From positions 20,365,135 to 20,429,134 of the forward strand of contig NC_135255.1 of NCBI RefSeq assembly GCF_964204865.1: a stretch of 64,000 nucleotides of DNA, read 5' to 3'. Each line of letters opens with the position of its first letter. The first letter of the stretch is position 1. The DNA is from Styela clava. Lineage: Eukaryota; Chordata; Ascidiacea; Stolidobranchia; Styelidae. Under the pieces are notes generated by a model. The model saw only the letters and a program-made list of their open reading frames with translations, did no database searches and was not told the DNA's origin. The translations under genes and the position numbers were made by a program. Of the stretch, positions 26,301-35,984 are shown one piece after another.

Positions 26301-26826
26301 CATGAACAATTTGAATTTCTGCGGAAACGATAGTGTACAATTGTTTTGATTTAAAAAAAATTGTCAAGTTGAAAAGTCATGAAAATTAAATATCAATATT
26401 TAATTCAGCTGAAAATGATGAACCGGCAAATTTAACAATTCAAGATGAGGAAGCTCCGTATACTATCATGTATTCTGCCCTTACACGACAAGACGAAGAA
26501 GGTGATAAAAAGAGAACCATATGCGGTAGACTAAATATTTTGACGACAAAAACATAACAGTTATGAAGATTCCAAATTAATACCGGTATTTTAATACGTT
26601 TATATTCCGTGACATATAATTCAAAGTTTTTAGAAGCATTTTACATTGGCCCAGACATCCTTAAAATTGTAGGAAGAACTATTCCGAGAAATCAATTATC
26701 TTAGGTACTTATATTTCAGATGTAAAGGAAAATTCAGCAATTGAGGAAGACGAGCAGAAACACGACATGTATTCTGTCGTTGTACGAAAGACTGGAGGAG
26801 GTGACAAAGAGACGATTCATGTGTGA
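23364..26826 (+). CDS. CUB-domain type I receptor E with ITIM-like tail (complete, about 351 aa)
   Basis: Eight exons join by phase into 1,056 nt: 23364-23397, 23613-23858, 24244-24474, 24668-24769, 25500-25635, 26052-26158, 26409-26501 and 26720-26826 (TGA 26824-26826). The signal peptide is MIWLLIVILLLG. The CUB domain has NGQC, SSPNYPEEYGKSANCAW, ICLGSYLLSIS, QEC, FDSMC, YMSDGRIYTG and MGFSIQYKFSEC. A short stalk (ETTTEY to LSTIG) leads to a membrane span (LFLVSISGFIGIIILVATVIVF) and the basic stop CRKRG. The tail carries APYTIMYSAL, which fits the ITIM consensus, and DMYSVVVRK, and ends ETIHV. An inhibitory or phosphatase-recruiting role is inferred from IxYxxL only. The last three residues could also serve as a class II PDZ ligand. 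Confidence 0.85.
25752..25806 (+). repeat. tRNA-like A-box sequence, possible SINE remnant
   Basis: TGACCTAGTGGTTATGGCGT resembles the D-arm/A-box of a tRNA. No B-box, cloverleaf or CCA-compatible acceptor follows. It sits in the intron between the membrane and first tail exon of gene E and has no counterpart in gene G, which fits insertion of a tRNA-derived SINE. Confidence 0.3.
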
Positions 26827-27740
26827 TCACCCGACAGTTGTCCAACTTTGCCCAGATTGTTTATGGTTTAAAAATCTGCCTTGATGTTCATACCTTTGTT
26901 TTCAAAAATACAACCCAAACCTATAGTGAAACTAAAAAGAGGTACTGGATTGTTGTTTGTTATTCGCAGTAGTGTTTATTTCGTAATTGGGATGCTTCCT
27001 CTATAATTGATTTCCTATTGCATTCAAATCTTATATCCTAATTAGCTAATAATAACATATCTTCTGTAGTCTCTTTGTTGCACCACGCATTTTCACGGTT
27101 TTGAAAACATTGCTTTTTCATCTTCCATTATTTGCGAACGCCTAACGAAAATAAGTATTTGGTGCTTGATACCAGTACCCCGTCGTTTATTTATTTTAAT
27201 ATATTATTGGATTATTGTATAAATTCAACGAATTTGCAAGAATTTAATCGACTTCATACGTTTCGTATATGTGCTCTCAACTACTTCTGTAGATCATTGT
27301 CTAATCGTTTCCTTTTTGATGAATTAGCGAGCAAGGGAAATAACGATTCATGAATAGTTTTATTGTTCCATAGCATTCAACAACATATTCTCGAATCTAT
27401 AATTTTATTTTGTTACCTTTCCTTCCTTGGACTGGGCGTTTTCTCACATTTTATTAATAATATTTGTCTTGCTGTATTCAAACAAGTCTTGTTTTTACAA
27501 GCTTCGAAACTGTCAAGCAGGAAAACGTAAGATTTAAATTGACACAGACGTTTTGCATACCTATACACCAATTAGCAACAAATTACAAAATCAAGTAGTA
27601 CACCTTTATGGTAGTAGATCCATGGTAATCCTTTATATAACGCCAATGGTTTAGCTGGAGCAATTGCATCACGCCAAATACCTTCATGAAAATTGCCAAT
27701 GAGGTCGCGTGTTTCTTAGTTTTAAAATCTCGATCTGTTA
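26827..27740. other. 3' flank of gene E
   Basis: Noncoding. It is a diverged relative of the 3' flanks of units 1 and 2 (about 780-1560 and 4230-5020) and of gene G. Shared landmarks include GATCACCCGACAGTTGTCC right after the stop and the TTTGTCTTGCTG block. Confidence 0.7.
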
Positions 27741-27927
27741 GTGTTTAGACCAGGGGTGGGCACGGTTTTTGAACCACGGACAAACATTTTGGAAGTGGAA
27801 AACAATAAGCTATCGTGCAAACTACACCAATGACTTGTTTTTTTTATCTCTCAAATTTCGCGTGGGAATTGTATATATGTTGTTTTTAGAAAACATTAAC
27901 TGTTTTCATAGCCTGATGTCTGAGCGG

Positions 27928-28267
27928 TAGTTGCACGCAAACGTCACAGTTATTTGGCTTAGACAAGGTTTGCTTTAGCAAAGCAATAGTTGAGAATTTG
28001 CATTAAGAAGAGTTACAGTATGGACATGGCCACTAACATATCACGAGTTGAGCGCCCAATTAGAACTTTGACAAAATGATATACATGTTTGTAGTTTTAG
28101 TTGCACGCAAACGTCACAGTTATTTGGCTTAGACAAGGTTTGCTTTAGCAAAGCAATAGTTGAGAATTTGCATTAAGAAGAGTTACAGTATGGACATGGC
28201 CACTAACATATCACGAGTTGAGCGCCCAATTAGAACTTTGACAAAATAATATACATGTTTGTAGTTT
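27928..28267. repeat. 170-bp tandem duplication, two near-identical copies
   Basis: 27928-28097 and 28098-28267 differ at about one base (TGATATAC versus TAATATAC near the end). The unit starts TAGTTGCACGCAAACGTCAC. It is a very recent tandem duplication in noncoding DNA upstream of the orphan leader exon. Confidence 0.9.
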
Positions 28268-28464
28268 TCGAGCGAAATTAATATTCAATATAAAAGTTGG
28301 CAGAAATAATTGAAAGATTGCCAAGACGCCATTGTTGACAGTTATCGAGGATAGTATTACTGAATAGTTACACAATAAAAATGTCGCCGTTGAGTGACAA
28401 TTAGAGATGTGCAATCAGACTATATTATGTCTCATTTGATTTGAATCAAATAATTTCGATATTA

Positions 28465-28507
28465 ATTTTTAGTTCTGAACCAGGACGAAAAAATTAGTTT
28501 AGTTAAC
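28465..28507 (+). promoter_or_regulatory. Conserved leader with candidate (trans-)splice acceptor, orphan exon F
   Basis: TTCTGAACCAG ends at 28483 and is followed by 24 nt (GACGAAAAAATTAGTTTAGT and TAAC) before the ATG at 28508. The UTR closely matches that of gene D; the pyrimidine tract is weaker. Confidence 0.4.
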
Positions 28508-28541
28508 ATGGTTTGGTCGTTGATCGCCATCTTAATTCTAG
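28508..28541 (+). pseudogene. Orphan signal-peptide exon of a CUB receptor (F)
   Basis: The ATG opens MVWSLIAILIL and a split Gly codon, then the donor GTAAGT. This is identical in layout and almost in sequence to the leader exons of genes C and D (34 nt, phase 1). Its own CUB exons are not visible. The following intron is interrupted 63 bp downstream by the Ty3/gypsy element, and the next compatible exon is 12 kb away in gene G. A remnant of the C/D-type 3' flank at 38448-39560 suggests a whole gene once stood here. By phase it could also serve as an alternative first exon for gene G. Confidence 0.65.
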
Positions 28542-28604
28542 GTAAGTAAAGCAAGTAACAATAATTAACTGTACTTAAACTATACAATAAAATAACAAAC
28601 GACG

Positions 28605-28819
28605 TGTAAGGTGGTGTGTATACACGCACAACTATATTGCATTTGTAGACTTTATTCACATTCGAAACAGAACACATTCCAGATAGATAAACTTAAAACA
28701 GTTAATGCACACAGTACCAACTCATAACAGCTAATGTGACACAGTACACGTGATAAATACCGAACTTAGAAGTCACCTTCAGACATGAACGGACACGGGT
28801 CAAAGGTCACTATATTACA
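28605..28819 (-). repeat. 3' LTR of the Ty3/gypsy element
   Basis: 215 bp, TGTAAGG...ATTACA on the plus strand; one difference from the LTR at 33376-33590. Confidence 0.95.
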
Positions 28820-29010
28820 TCCCTCCAAACCTTAATAAAAAAAAACACAAAAATTGACATCGATGAACGACAAACCATATGAAGACTTGATATCAAAATT
28901 TTAGGATTCAGCACACAAACTTTTAGTTCAAGTCTTCACACAGATAAATATCGATATCAACTTCATGAAATACAATGCAAAACACAGTACACATTAGTTT
29001 CAAAATACAG

Positions 29011-32000
29011 TTAAGCAGTCAATACTGTAATTCGTCCCATATGAAAATCTTTAAATCTACTTGGCACTTTTGGACATCTTCTAGGACGATCTCTAACACT
29101 TGGAACAGGGGGAACAGAAGGTGCTGGACTTTCAGCAATAGGATCTGCCGTTTCATTATCAACATTCAAATTAGCAGTATCGTCAGAAATATCATTATCA
29201 TGTAAAACATCAGCACCAGTGATATTTGTAAAACGCTTGCGAAAGGTACAATCATTTACTTTTTTAAACAGAGAAGCATTTCTAGTTTTACTGCCAATAT
29301 TGGGACTTTGTGCAGTAATCATAGAACCTTTTACATTTATAACATCCATAGGCTCAGGTCTATATGCTGAAGAAAGCTTATTGCTTCTATTTTGTCTCAT
29401 GATCACGGAGTCACCAACATGAATTTGTTCAGTCGGCTTTAAACAATTTCTTGCGTCAGCATACATTTTCTGTTTAGCCTTATGAAAACAATCACGATCA
29501 CGTAAATCATTATCAACAGTAGGAACAATAATTTCAGGTAATAGGACTTTAATATTAGTACCATACAATAATTCAGCAGGTGGTCTACCTGTTGTAACAT
29601 GGGGGCATGCTCTATAATTTCTCAAAAATTTATACATTTCCTGCTTCCAAGACTTGCCTTCAACCGTAGCAGTCTTGATAGCCTTACCCAAAGGTTTCAT
29701 AAAATTTTCGGACTGGGCATTAGCTCTAGGCCACAAGGGAGTTATCTTTCTATGACGTATGCCACACAGTTCCATGAAACGTCTGAATTGATAACTTTGC
29801 CAAGGAGGACCATTATCAGTTTTCACAACTTCAGGAAAACCTAGCATTGAAAATATTTTATCAAGAACAGGAATGACATAAAAATTAGACGTAGCTTTTA
29901 CAATTTCAACAACAGGAAAACGAGAGTATTCATCAATAACAACAAGACAATAGTCTCCACTGGGATATGGACCAGAAAAATCACAACTAACAGCTTGCCA
30001 AGCTTTTTGTGGCAACTCACTCATGCTTAAAGGGAGCATTCTCTCATCTTTCACAACAGAAGCACAAGCAGCACAGCTTTTCACCACATTTTCTACCATA
30101 GCATCCATACCAGGAAACCATATCTTTTCTCTTAACAAAGATTTTGTTTTACTCATACCCATATGTCCCTCATGAGCAATGTCAACAATTTTACGTCTCA
30201 AACATCGATTACCTCGTAATAAAATACCTTGCTCAGTCACACAAAGTTCACTGGCAATTTTGGCAAAAATAGACATTTCTTCACAATCTTTATACTTATA
30301 CCATAAGTTATTTTGCAAACATTTTATCACATTCTGTATCACACTATCATTTTCAGAAGCACTTTTTATTTCACGCAGTTTGATAGCTTTGGGACATGTA
30401 TTCTCGCATACATAATTCACATATTCTTCTGTGACTTTATCAGAATGTACATTTTGCATTTCAATGGGATGCCTTGACATGTAGTCAGCAGGGTTAGTTT
30501 TCCCTGGACGATGTACAATATTAAAGGTGTACTGTTGTAAACGCAAACACCAACGCTCAATCCTGGCAGAAGGTTTAGCAGTCACACTAGAAAACACACT
30601 CACTAAGGGTTTGTGATCAGTAACAACAGTAAATTTTACACCATACAGATAGAGATGGAAATGTTCTATAGCCCAGCACACAGCAAGAGCTTCTCTCTCT
30701 ATCTGGGAATAACGACTTTCCACATCACTCAACAATCTAGATGCATACGCAATCACACGGACATATTCATTATCAATGTCAGATTCTTTCTGGACTAAAA
30801 CACAACCAAGTCCAACTGGGGATGCATCTACAATAATTTCAGTACAAAGCTTAGGATCAAAATAAGACATAACAGTATCACTTGTGAGACTATTTTTCAA
30901 TTCACAAAAAGCTTTTTCACAATTTTCACTCCATATAAAATCAACATTTTGTTTAGTAAGCTCTTGTATAGGTTTAACAATAGTTGAGTAATTAGGTATA
31001 AAACGAGACACATAGTTCGACATACCAAGAAAAGATTTAACTTGTTGCTTATCAGAAGGTCTATCAGCCTTGTTTATAGCTTCAACCTTATTTGGATCAG
31101 GTGACACACCTTTATCACCAAAAATATTTCCAAAAAACTTTATAGACGATCGAAAAAATGAACACTTTTTCTTATTCAAAGTAAGACCACAGTCTCTTAT
31201 ACGTTGCAAACAGGCTCTTAAATCTTTCTCATGCTCAGCCTCATTTACACTACTGATATAAATATCATCTGAGATGTTTTTGACACCTCTTAAGCCGTGC
31301 AATGCTTGTTCAATCAAATATTGAAATTTTTCACTAGCAGCATTAACTCCATAATTCAATCTTTTATATCTGTATAATCCAATATGGGTACTAAAAGTAG
31401 TAATATGTCTACTGTCAGGGTGTAATTCAATTTGGTGATAACCCTGGTTCAAATCCAACTTGGAAAATACTTTATATCCATTTAAATCATGTATAAGTTC
31501 ATCAACAGTAGGCATAGGGTGTTTTACCCTCTTTATTGCCTCATTCGCAGCTCGCATATCGACACATAGTCGAATGTTTTCTGGGTCACAAGGTTTAGGA
31601 ACACATACAATAGGAGAGACCCATGGAGTAGGACAATTTCCCACACTTTCACAAATGTTTTCATCACACAGTTTAGCAACAGCACTTTCGACTTTTTGAC
31701 GCATTTTAAAAGGAACTCGTCTGTGCTTTTGATGAACAGGGTTTACAGAATCATCAATATTCAACTTCAATTGGAAGTTTTTCAATTTCCCCAACCCTTG
31801 AAAAATTGAATTATAATCCCTTAAAATATTTTCAGTGAGATCCACTCGATCATTTGACACAGAGTTAATAATTTTCAAAATACCAAGATCACTAGCAGTC
31901 TTGAAAGAGAGCAAACAACCAATTGCATATCTAACAACATAGAATACAGTGTTGATGCATTTGCCACACTTAGAAGTTACAACTGCATGAAATTTCCCCT

Positions 32001-33138
32001 TCACAGACAAGGGTTTTCTACTTCCATAAGCATAAAGCTTAATATTTGCAGTTTCCAATTTGCATGGTTTACTGGATCTACTTTTTAAATTTTGAAAAGT
32101 TTTGTAATCGAGTACATTGACACTTGCACCACTATCTATAAGCATAGAACAGGGCACATTGTTAATTTTCAACTGTACTTTAGCAGGATTATTGTTATTG
32201 GAACAATTACACATTGATCCATTCACTGAGAGAATATATTCATGATTCTCAGAGCTCATTTCACTCAGTTCATGATCTCTGCAATCATGTTTAGGCTCAT
32301 TTTGCACACTGTTCAACTTGGGCTTGTTGAATTTACTATTCGCTTCTTTACAGAATCTAGCAAAATGACCATACTTGGAACAGTTATAACATCTGCGACC
32401 ATATGCAGGACACTTTTCTGCATGTGGATACACTCCACCGCAACTGAAACATGATTTTAGTTTTGTATGAAAGGTTTTACCTTTATTAATTTGATGCTTC
32501 TTTGTCTGATCTCTTGAATGACTAGAATTGTTGGATGAAATGTTCTTTTTCCACTTTCCTTTGTAGGAACTAACTCCACATATCCCTTGGATACTTGACT
32601 CACTCTCCATTGCACACAGTTGATCTTTAGCCAACTCCATCGCTTTTCCAGTCTCAAGCAATGTTGTGAGATTCATTGACTTTGTGAGAGCTTTCTTTCT
32701 TAGTTCTGAAGATAGGCAACCTTGTATAATTTGACTTTTAATCTCAGAATCACGATTTTCTCCAAATTCACAGTTTAATGAAATCTTCTTCAATCTCGTA
32801 CAAAACTGATCTAAACTTTCACCTTCCTCTTGTTTTGAATTTCGGAATATATATTTTTCATATTCACTGTTTGACTTGGGAACAAAATACGATGTCAGTT
32901 TATCTTTTACGTCTGAGAATTTGTCAGATTCTTCTTTTAATGTTTCATATATATCATAGCACTCATCACCCATATAGTGCAGTAAAAGATTCTTCTTCTT
33001 TTCTCTGTCATCTTCGGTATCTTTGAGGTTCATGGCTAACATTAAAACTTCAAAACGCGATAACCATTTCTTCCACCGGGGACCAGCATTAGATAAGTCT
33101 TCACAATCAAATGATCTGAAATCTGGTAGATTTGCCAT
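29011..33138 (-). CDS. Ty3/gypsy Gag-Pol polyprotein, 1,375 aa
   Basis: A single uninterrupted ORF encodes the structural and enzymatic proteins for retrotransposition. Domains in order: Gag about 1-180; two zinc knuckles about 230-263 (CFSCGG...HAEKC and CYNCSKYGHFARFC); aspartic protease with LIDSGAS (about 335); reverse transcriptase with FSKLDLNQGYHQI (about 560) and ISDD (about 623); RNase H with VDASPVGLG (about 771) and TDHKPL (about 840). Integrase follows, with an HHCC finger (about 988-1025) and the catalytic triad D1053, D1108 and E1144 (D,D35E spacing). ISDD instead of YxDD is found in other invertebrate gypsy lineages and need not mean inactivity. No env ORF and no chromodomain are visible. 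With LTRs 1/215 different, it may be active. Confidence 0.95.
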   Translation of the reverse strand: MANLPDFRSFDCEDLSNAGPRWKKWLSRFEVLMLAMNLKDTEDDREKKKNLLLHYMGDECYDIYETLKEESDKFSDVKDKLTSYFVPKSNSEYEKYIFRNSKQEEGESLDQFCTRLKKISLNCEFGENRDSEIKSQIIQGCLSSELRKKALTKSMNLTTLLETGKAMELAKDQLCAMESESSIQGICGVSSYKGKWKKNISSNNSSHSRDQTKKHQINKGKTFHTKLKSCFSCGGVYPHAEKCPAYGRRCYNCSKYGHFARFCKEANSKFNKPKLNSVQNEPKHDCRDHELSEMSSENHEYILSVNGSMCNCSNNNNPAKVQLKINNVPCSMLIDSGASVNVLDYKTFQNLKSRSSKPCKLETANIKLYAYGSRKPLSVKGKFHAVVTSKCGKCINTVFYVVRYAIGCLLSFKTASDLGILKIINSVSNDRVDLTENILRDYNSIFQGLGKLKNFQLKLNIDDSVNPVHQKHRRVPFKMRQKVESAVAKLCDENICESVGNCPTPWVSPIVCVPKPCDPENIRLCVDMRAANEAIKRVKHPMPTVDELIHDLNGYKVFSKLDLNQGYHQIELHPDSRHITTFSTHIGLYRYKRLNYGVNAASEKFQYLIEQALHGLRGVKNISDDIYISSVNEAEHEKDLRACLQRIRDCGLTLNKKKCSFFRSSIKFFGNIFGDKGVSPDPNKVEAINKADRPSDKQQVKSFLGMSNYVSRFIPNYSTIVKPIQELTKQNVDFIWSENCEKAFCELKNSLTSDTVMSYFDPKLCTEIIVDASPVGLGCVLVQKESDIDNEYVRVIAYASRLLSDVESRYSQIEREALAVCWAIEHFHLYLYGVKFTVVTDHKPLVSVFSSVTAKPSARIERWCLRLQQYTFNIVHRPGKTNPADYMSRHPIEMQNVHSDKVTEEYVNYVCENTCPKAIKLREIKSASENDSVIQNVIKCLQNNLWYKYKDCEEMSIFAKIASELCVTEQGILLRGNRCLRRKIVDIAHEGHMGMSKTKSLLREKIWFPGMDAMVENVVKSCAACASVVKDERMLPLSMSELPQKAWQAVSCDFSGPYPSGDYCLVVIDEYSRFPVVEIVKATSNFYVIPVLDKIFSMLGFPEVVKTDNGPPWQSYQFRRFMELCGIRHRKITPLWPRANAQSENFMKPLGKAIKTATVEGKSWKQEMYKFLRNYRACPHVTTGRPPAELLYGTNIKVLLPEIIVPTVDNDLRDRDCFHKAKQKMYADARNCLKPTEQIHVGDSVIMRQNRSNKLSSAYRPEPMDVINVKGSMITAQSPNIGSKTRNASLFKKVNDCTFRKRFTNITGADVLHDNDISDDTANLNVDNETADPIAESPAPSVPPVPSVRDRPRRCPKVPSRFKDFHMGRITVLTA

Positions 33139-33375
33139 CTTCTACATGTGGGTTAAAAACTTGTAAACAGCCTAGACCACTTAGGAATGCAGTATAGAAT
33201 TCTGGAATGTTTCTTAGCTTTTGAAACTGTACAACACTTAGTTGACTCTTGACTTCCGTTGACCACTACTTCACACCAAGTTCCGTAGGTCTTTCCCGTA
33301 TTCGAGGTTGCACTTAGCTTCCTTTACCACTTAGGTTACCGTTATCTATTACCGTTGCTTTATCCTCGTCGCCAA

Positions 33376-33590
33376 TGTAAGGTGGTGTGTATACACGCAC
33401 AACTATATTGCATTTGTAGACTTTATTCACATTCGAAACAGAACACATTCCAGATAGATAAACTTAAAACAGTTAATGCACACAGTACCAACTCATAACA
33501 GCTAATGTGACACAGTACACGTGATAAGTACCGAACTTAGAAGTCACCTTCAGACATGAACGGACACGGGTCAAAGGTCACTATATTACA
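33376..33590 (-). repeat. 5' LTR of the Ty3/gypsy element
   Basis: 215 bp. It is directly followed by the target duplication CGACG and, on the inner side, by the primer site. Confidence 0.95.
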
Positions 33591-33595
33591 CGACG

Positions 33596-34021
33596 ACAGA
33601 TATTTTTCTCACATTTCTAATCAAAAATCTTGTAATCTCGTCTTTTCATGTCTCTGCCATTTTTTGATGCGTCAAATCTATCTCATCCAATAACAAACTG
33701 AATTCTATATATTTTAAAGTTCCTTTTCTTATATCTTCGCATTTCCGTTAATGACTAGATAAAACTTTGGATAGCATACACCAGGACTATTCAATTGCAT
33801 GGCGGATCGCGCGAATCCGGACCATTATGTCCGGAATCTGGACACAAAGTCGACTTATGAATCGTTTTGTTGATAGCATTGTGGACATTGCTATTATTAA
33901 ATGTTGCTTAGAAAAAACGCCGTTCTCTGCAGCTAATATATTCCAAATTTTCAGTTGTAAAGTTGATTTGAGTTACTAGATAGCTTCTAAATATATATCT
34001 ATTTTCACATTCATTTCCTAT
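33596..34021. other. Remnant of the orphan F intron, then unassigned DNA
   Basis: Noncoding sequence between the gypsy element and the palindromic block. I see no exon; the 70-codon ORF at 33767-33979 has no recognisable domain. Confidence 0.5.
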
Positions 34022-35984
34022 GGTCCTGTTGGGACGAGTATTTCATATCTTTCAGCAAAGTCAACTGTCAGCTGGACCAGTGTATGGTGGCCCATCGTTG
34101 TCACGCGTGAAATGAAAATAAAAAATATAATAAAAAACCGAAAATAAAAAAATAGTTGTGAAAAAACATAAAAATAATTGAAAAAAAAAAATGAAAAAAA
34201 AATTAAAATTAAAAAAAAAAAAATTAAAAACAAAAACGAAAAAAAAAAAAAAAAAAATTTGAAAGAAAAAATAAAAATTGAATAAAAAGAAAATAAAAAT
34301 GTTGACAACGATGGTCCGCTTCGTGGCCCATCGTTGTCACGCGTTTTTATTTTTAGAAAATTTGCTTCTGCTTGGGACCAACGTTGTCAGGCATAATCCT
34401 ACGCGCACAAATGTGTTCCCTGGGTTTCCAACTCACTACTGATTTTCTTGAGCAATATTCAATATGGAAATGTTCTATAAATTCTCCATGCTACAAGTTC
34501 AACAAGAAGTAATATATTTATAATAATGATAAGAGAATATAGAATTGAATACGAAAATTCGGAAAATTTGTTTTTACGTGTAGAAGGTAATTTAATTGGA
34601 GAATGCTGCTTAACTACTCAGTTGTCTGGACACTCGCAATGCCGGTACCGTACCGTCTTACCAAATACCGATAGTCGGTTATAGTCGCTTTGCGTCTGAC
34701 CGTACCGGTAGCCATGCCATCACTCATGAAAGAATGGGAGATACGGATAGTCTCGTAGAATATAGACTACTGAAACACTCTCTGCGCCTGCATCATACCG
34801 TACAGCCGTAACGTACCGATCCAGACAAATGATAAATCGCCCGTGCTAAACTATTTATTTCAATCCATACCTCGACTCGTGCTCAACCATTTATTTCAAT
34901 CCATACCTCGATCCTAGTAGAATATAGTGAGTCGAGGTATGGATTGAAATAAATGGTTGAGCATGGGCGATTCATCATTTGTCTTGATCGGTACGTTACG
35001 GCTGTACGGTATTGGGCAGGCGCAGATAGTGTTTCAGTAGTCTATATTCTACGAGACTATCCGTATCTCCCATTCTTTCGTGAGTGATTGCATGGGTACC
35101 GGTACGGTCAGGCGGTACCGTACCGGCTTCGCACGAGTGTCCAGACAACCGACCAGTTAAGCAGCATTCTCCAATTAAATTACCTTCTACACGTAAAAAC
35201 AAATTTTCGTATTCAATTCTATATTCTCTTATCATTATTACAAATATATTGCTTGTAGTTGAACTTGTAGCATGGAGAATTTATAAAACATTTTCGTTTT
35301 GAATTTGTTGGATATTGCTCATGAAAATCAGTAGTGAGTTAGAAACCCAGGAAACACATTTGTGCGTGTAGGATTAAGCCTGACAACGTTGGTCCCAAGC
35401 AGCATCAAACATTTTTTTTGAAATAAAAACGCGTGACAACGATGGGCCACGAGGCGGACCATCGATGTCAACCTTTTTATTTTCTTTTTATCCAATTTTT
35501 TTTTTATTTTGATTTTTTTTTTTTTTTCGTTTTTATTTTTAATTTTTTTTTCCAATTATTTTTATGTTTTTTCACAACTATTTTTTTATTGTCGATTTTT
35601 CATTTTATTATTTCATTTTTTTTTTAATTTTACGCGTGACAACGATGGGCGACCATACTGGTCCAGTTGACTTTGCTGAAAGATGTGAAATACTCGTCTA
35701 TGGTGGCCCATCGTTGTCACGCGTAAAATTGAAAATAAAAATAAAAAATATAATAAAAAACCGAAAATAAAAAAATAGTTGTGAAAAAACATAAAAATAA
35801 TTGAAAAAAAAAATTAAAATTAAAAAAAAAAAATTAAAAACAAAAACGAAAAAAAAAAACAGGATAAAAAGAAAATAAAAAGGTTGACAACGATGGTCCG
35901 CCTCGTGGCCCATCGTTGTCACGCGTTTTCATTTTTAAAAAATTTGATGCTGCTTGGGACCAACGTTGTCAGGCTTAATCCTAC
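34022..35984. repeat. Long palindromic (foldback) block with a third partial arm
   Basis: Two inverted arms of roughly 800 bp (about 34022-34895 and 34940-35705) surround a spacer of under 50 bp. The left arm runs from GGGACGAGTATTTCAT to CCATACCTCGA, and the right arm mirrors it. A direct copy of the outer left arm follows at about 35700-35984. The arms share the motif GGCCCATCGTTGTCACGCG, long A/T-rich runs and GGTACCGTACC patches. No protein is encoded; the Phe/Lys-rich ORFs are low-complexity readings of A/T tracts. It abuts the broken BEL/Pao gag and probably inserted into it. Confidence 0.85.

Larger units (their letters stand above)
28605..33590 (-). mobile_element. Ty3/gypsy LTR retrotransposon, full length and young
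   Basis: The element is 4,986 bp with 215-bp LTRs (28605-28819 and 33376-33590) that differ at a single base (28759 A versus 33530 G) and have TG...CA ends. A 5-bp target duplication CGACG flanks it (28600-28604 and 33591-33595). On the minus strand the primer site TGGCGACGAGGAT follows the 5' LTR (plus 33363-33375) and fits a tRNA 3' end, probably tRNA-Ser. A purine tract (plus-strand TCCCTCCAAACC, from 28820) precedes the 3' LTR. One ORF fills the interior. It is inserted in the intron after orphan exon F, opposite to that gene. It resembles small single-ORF tunicate gypsy elements, by memory only. Confidence 0.95.

Noticed and set aside
27750-27800. A further hAT element starting CAGGGGTGGGCA
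   Set aside because: No inverted partner end or target duplication could be found nearby; at most a fragment.
29219-33026. Several plus-strand ORFs within the gypsy element
   Set aside because: Antisense shadows of the 1,375-residue polyprotein.
34018-35922. Phe-rich or Lys-rich ORFs on both strands
   Set aside because: They are translations of long A/T tracts in the palindromic block.
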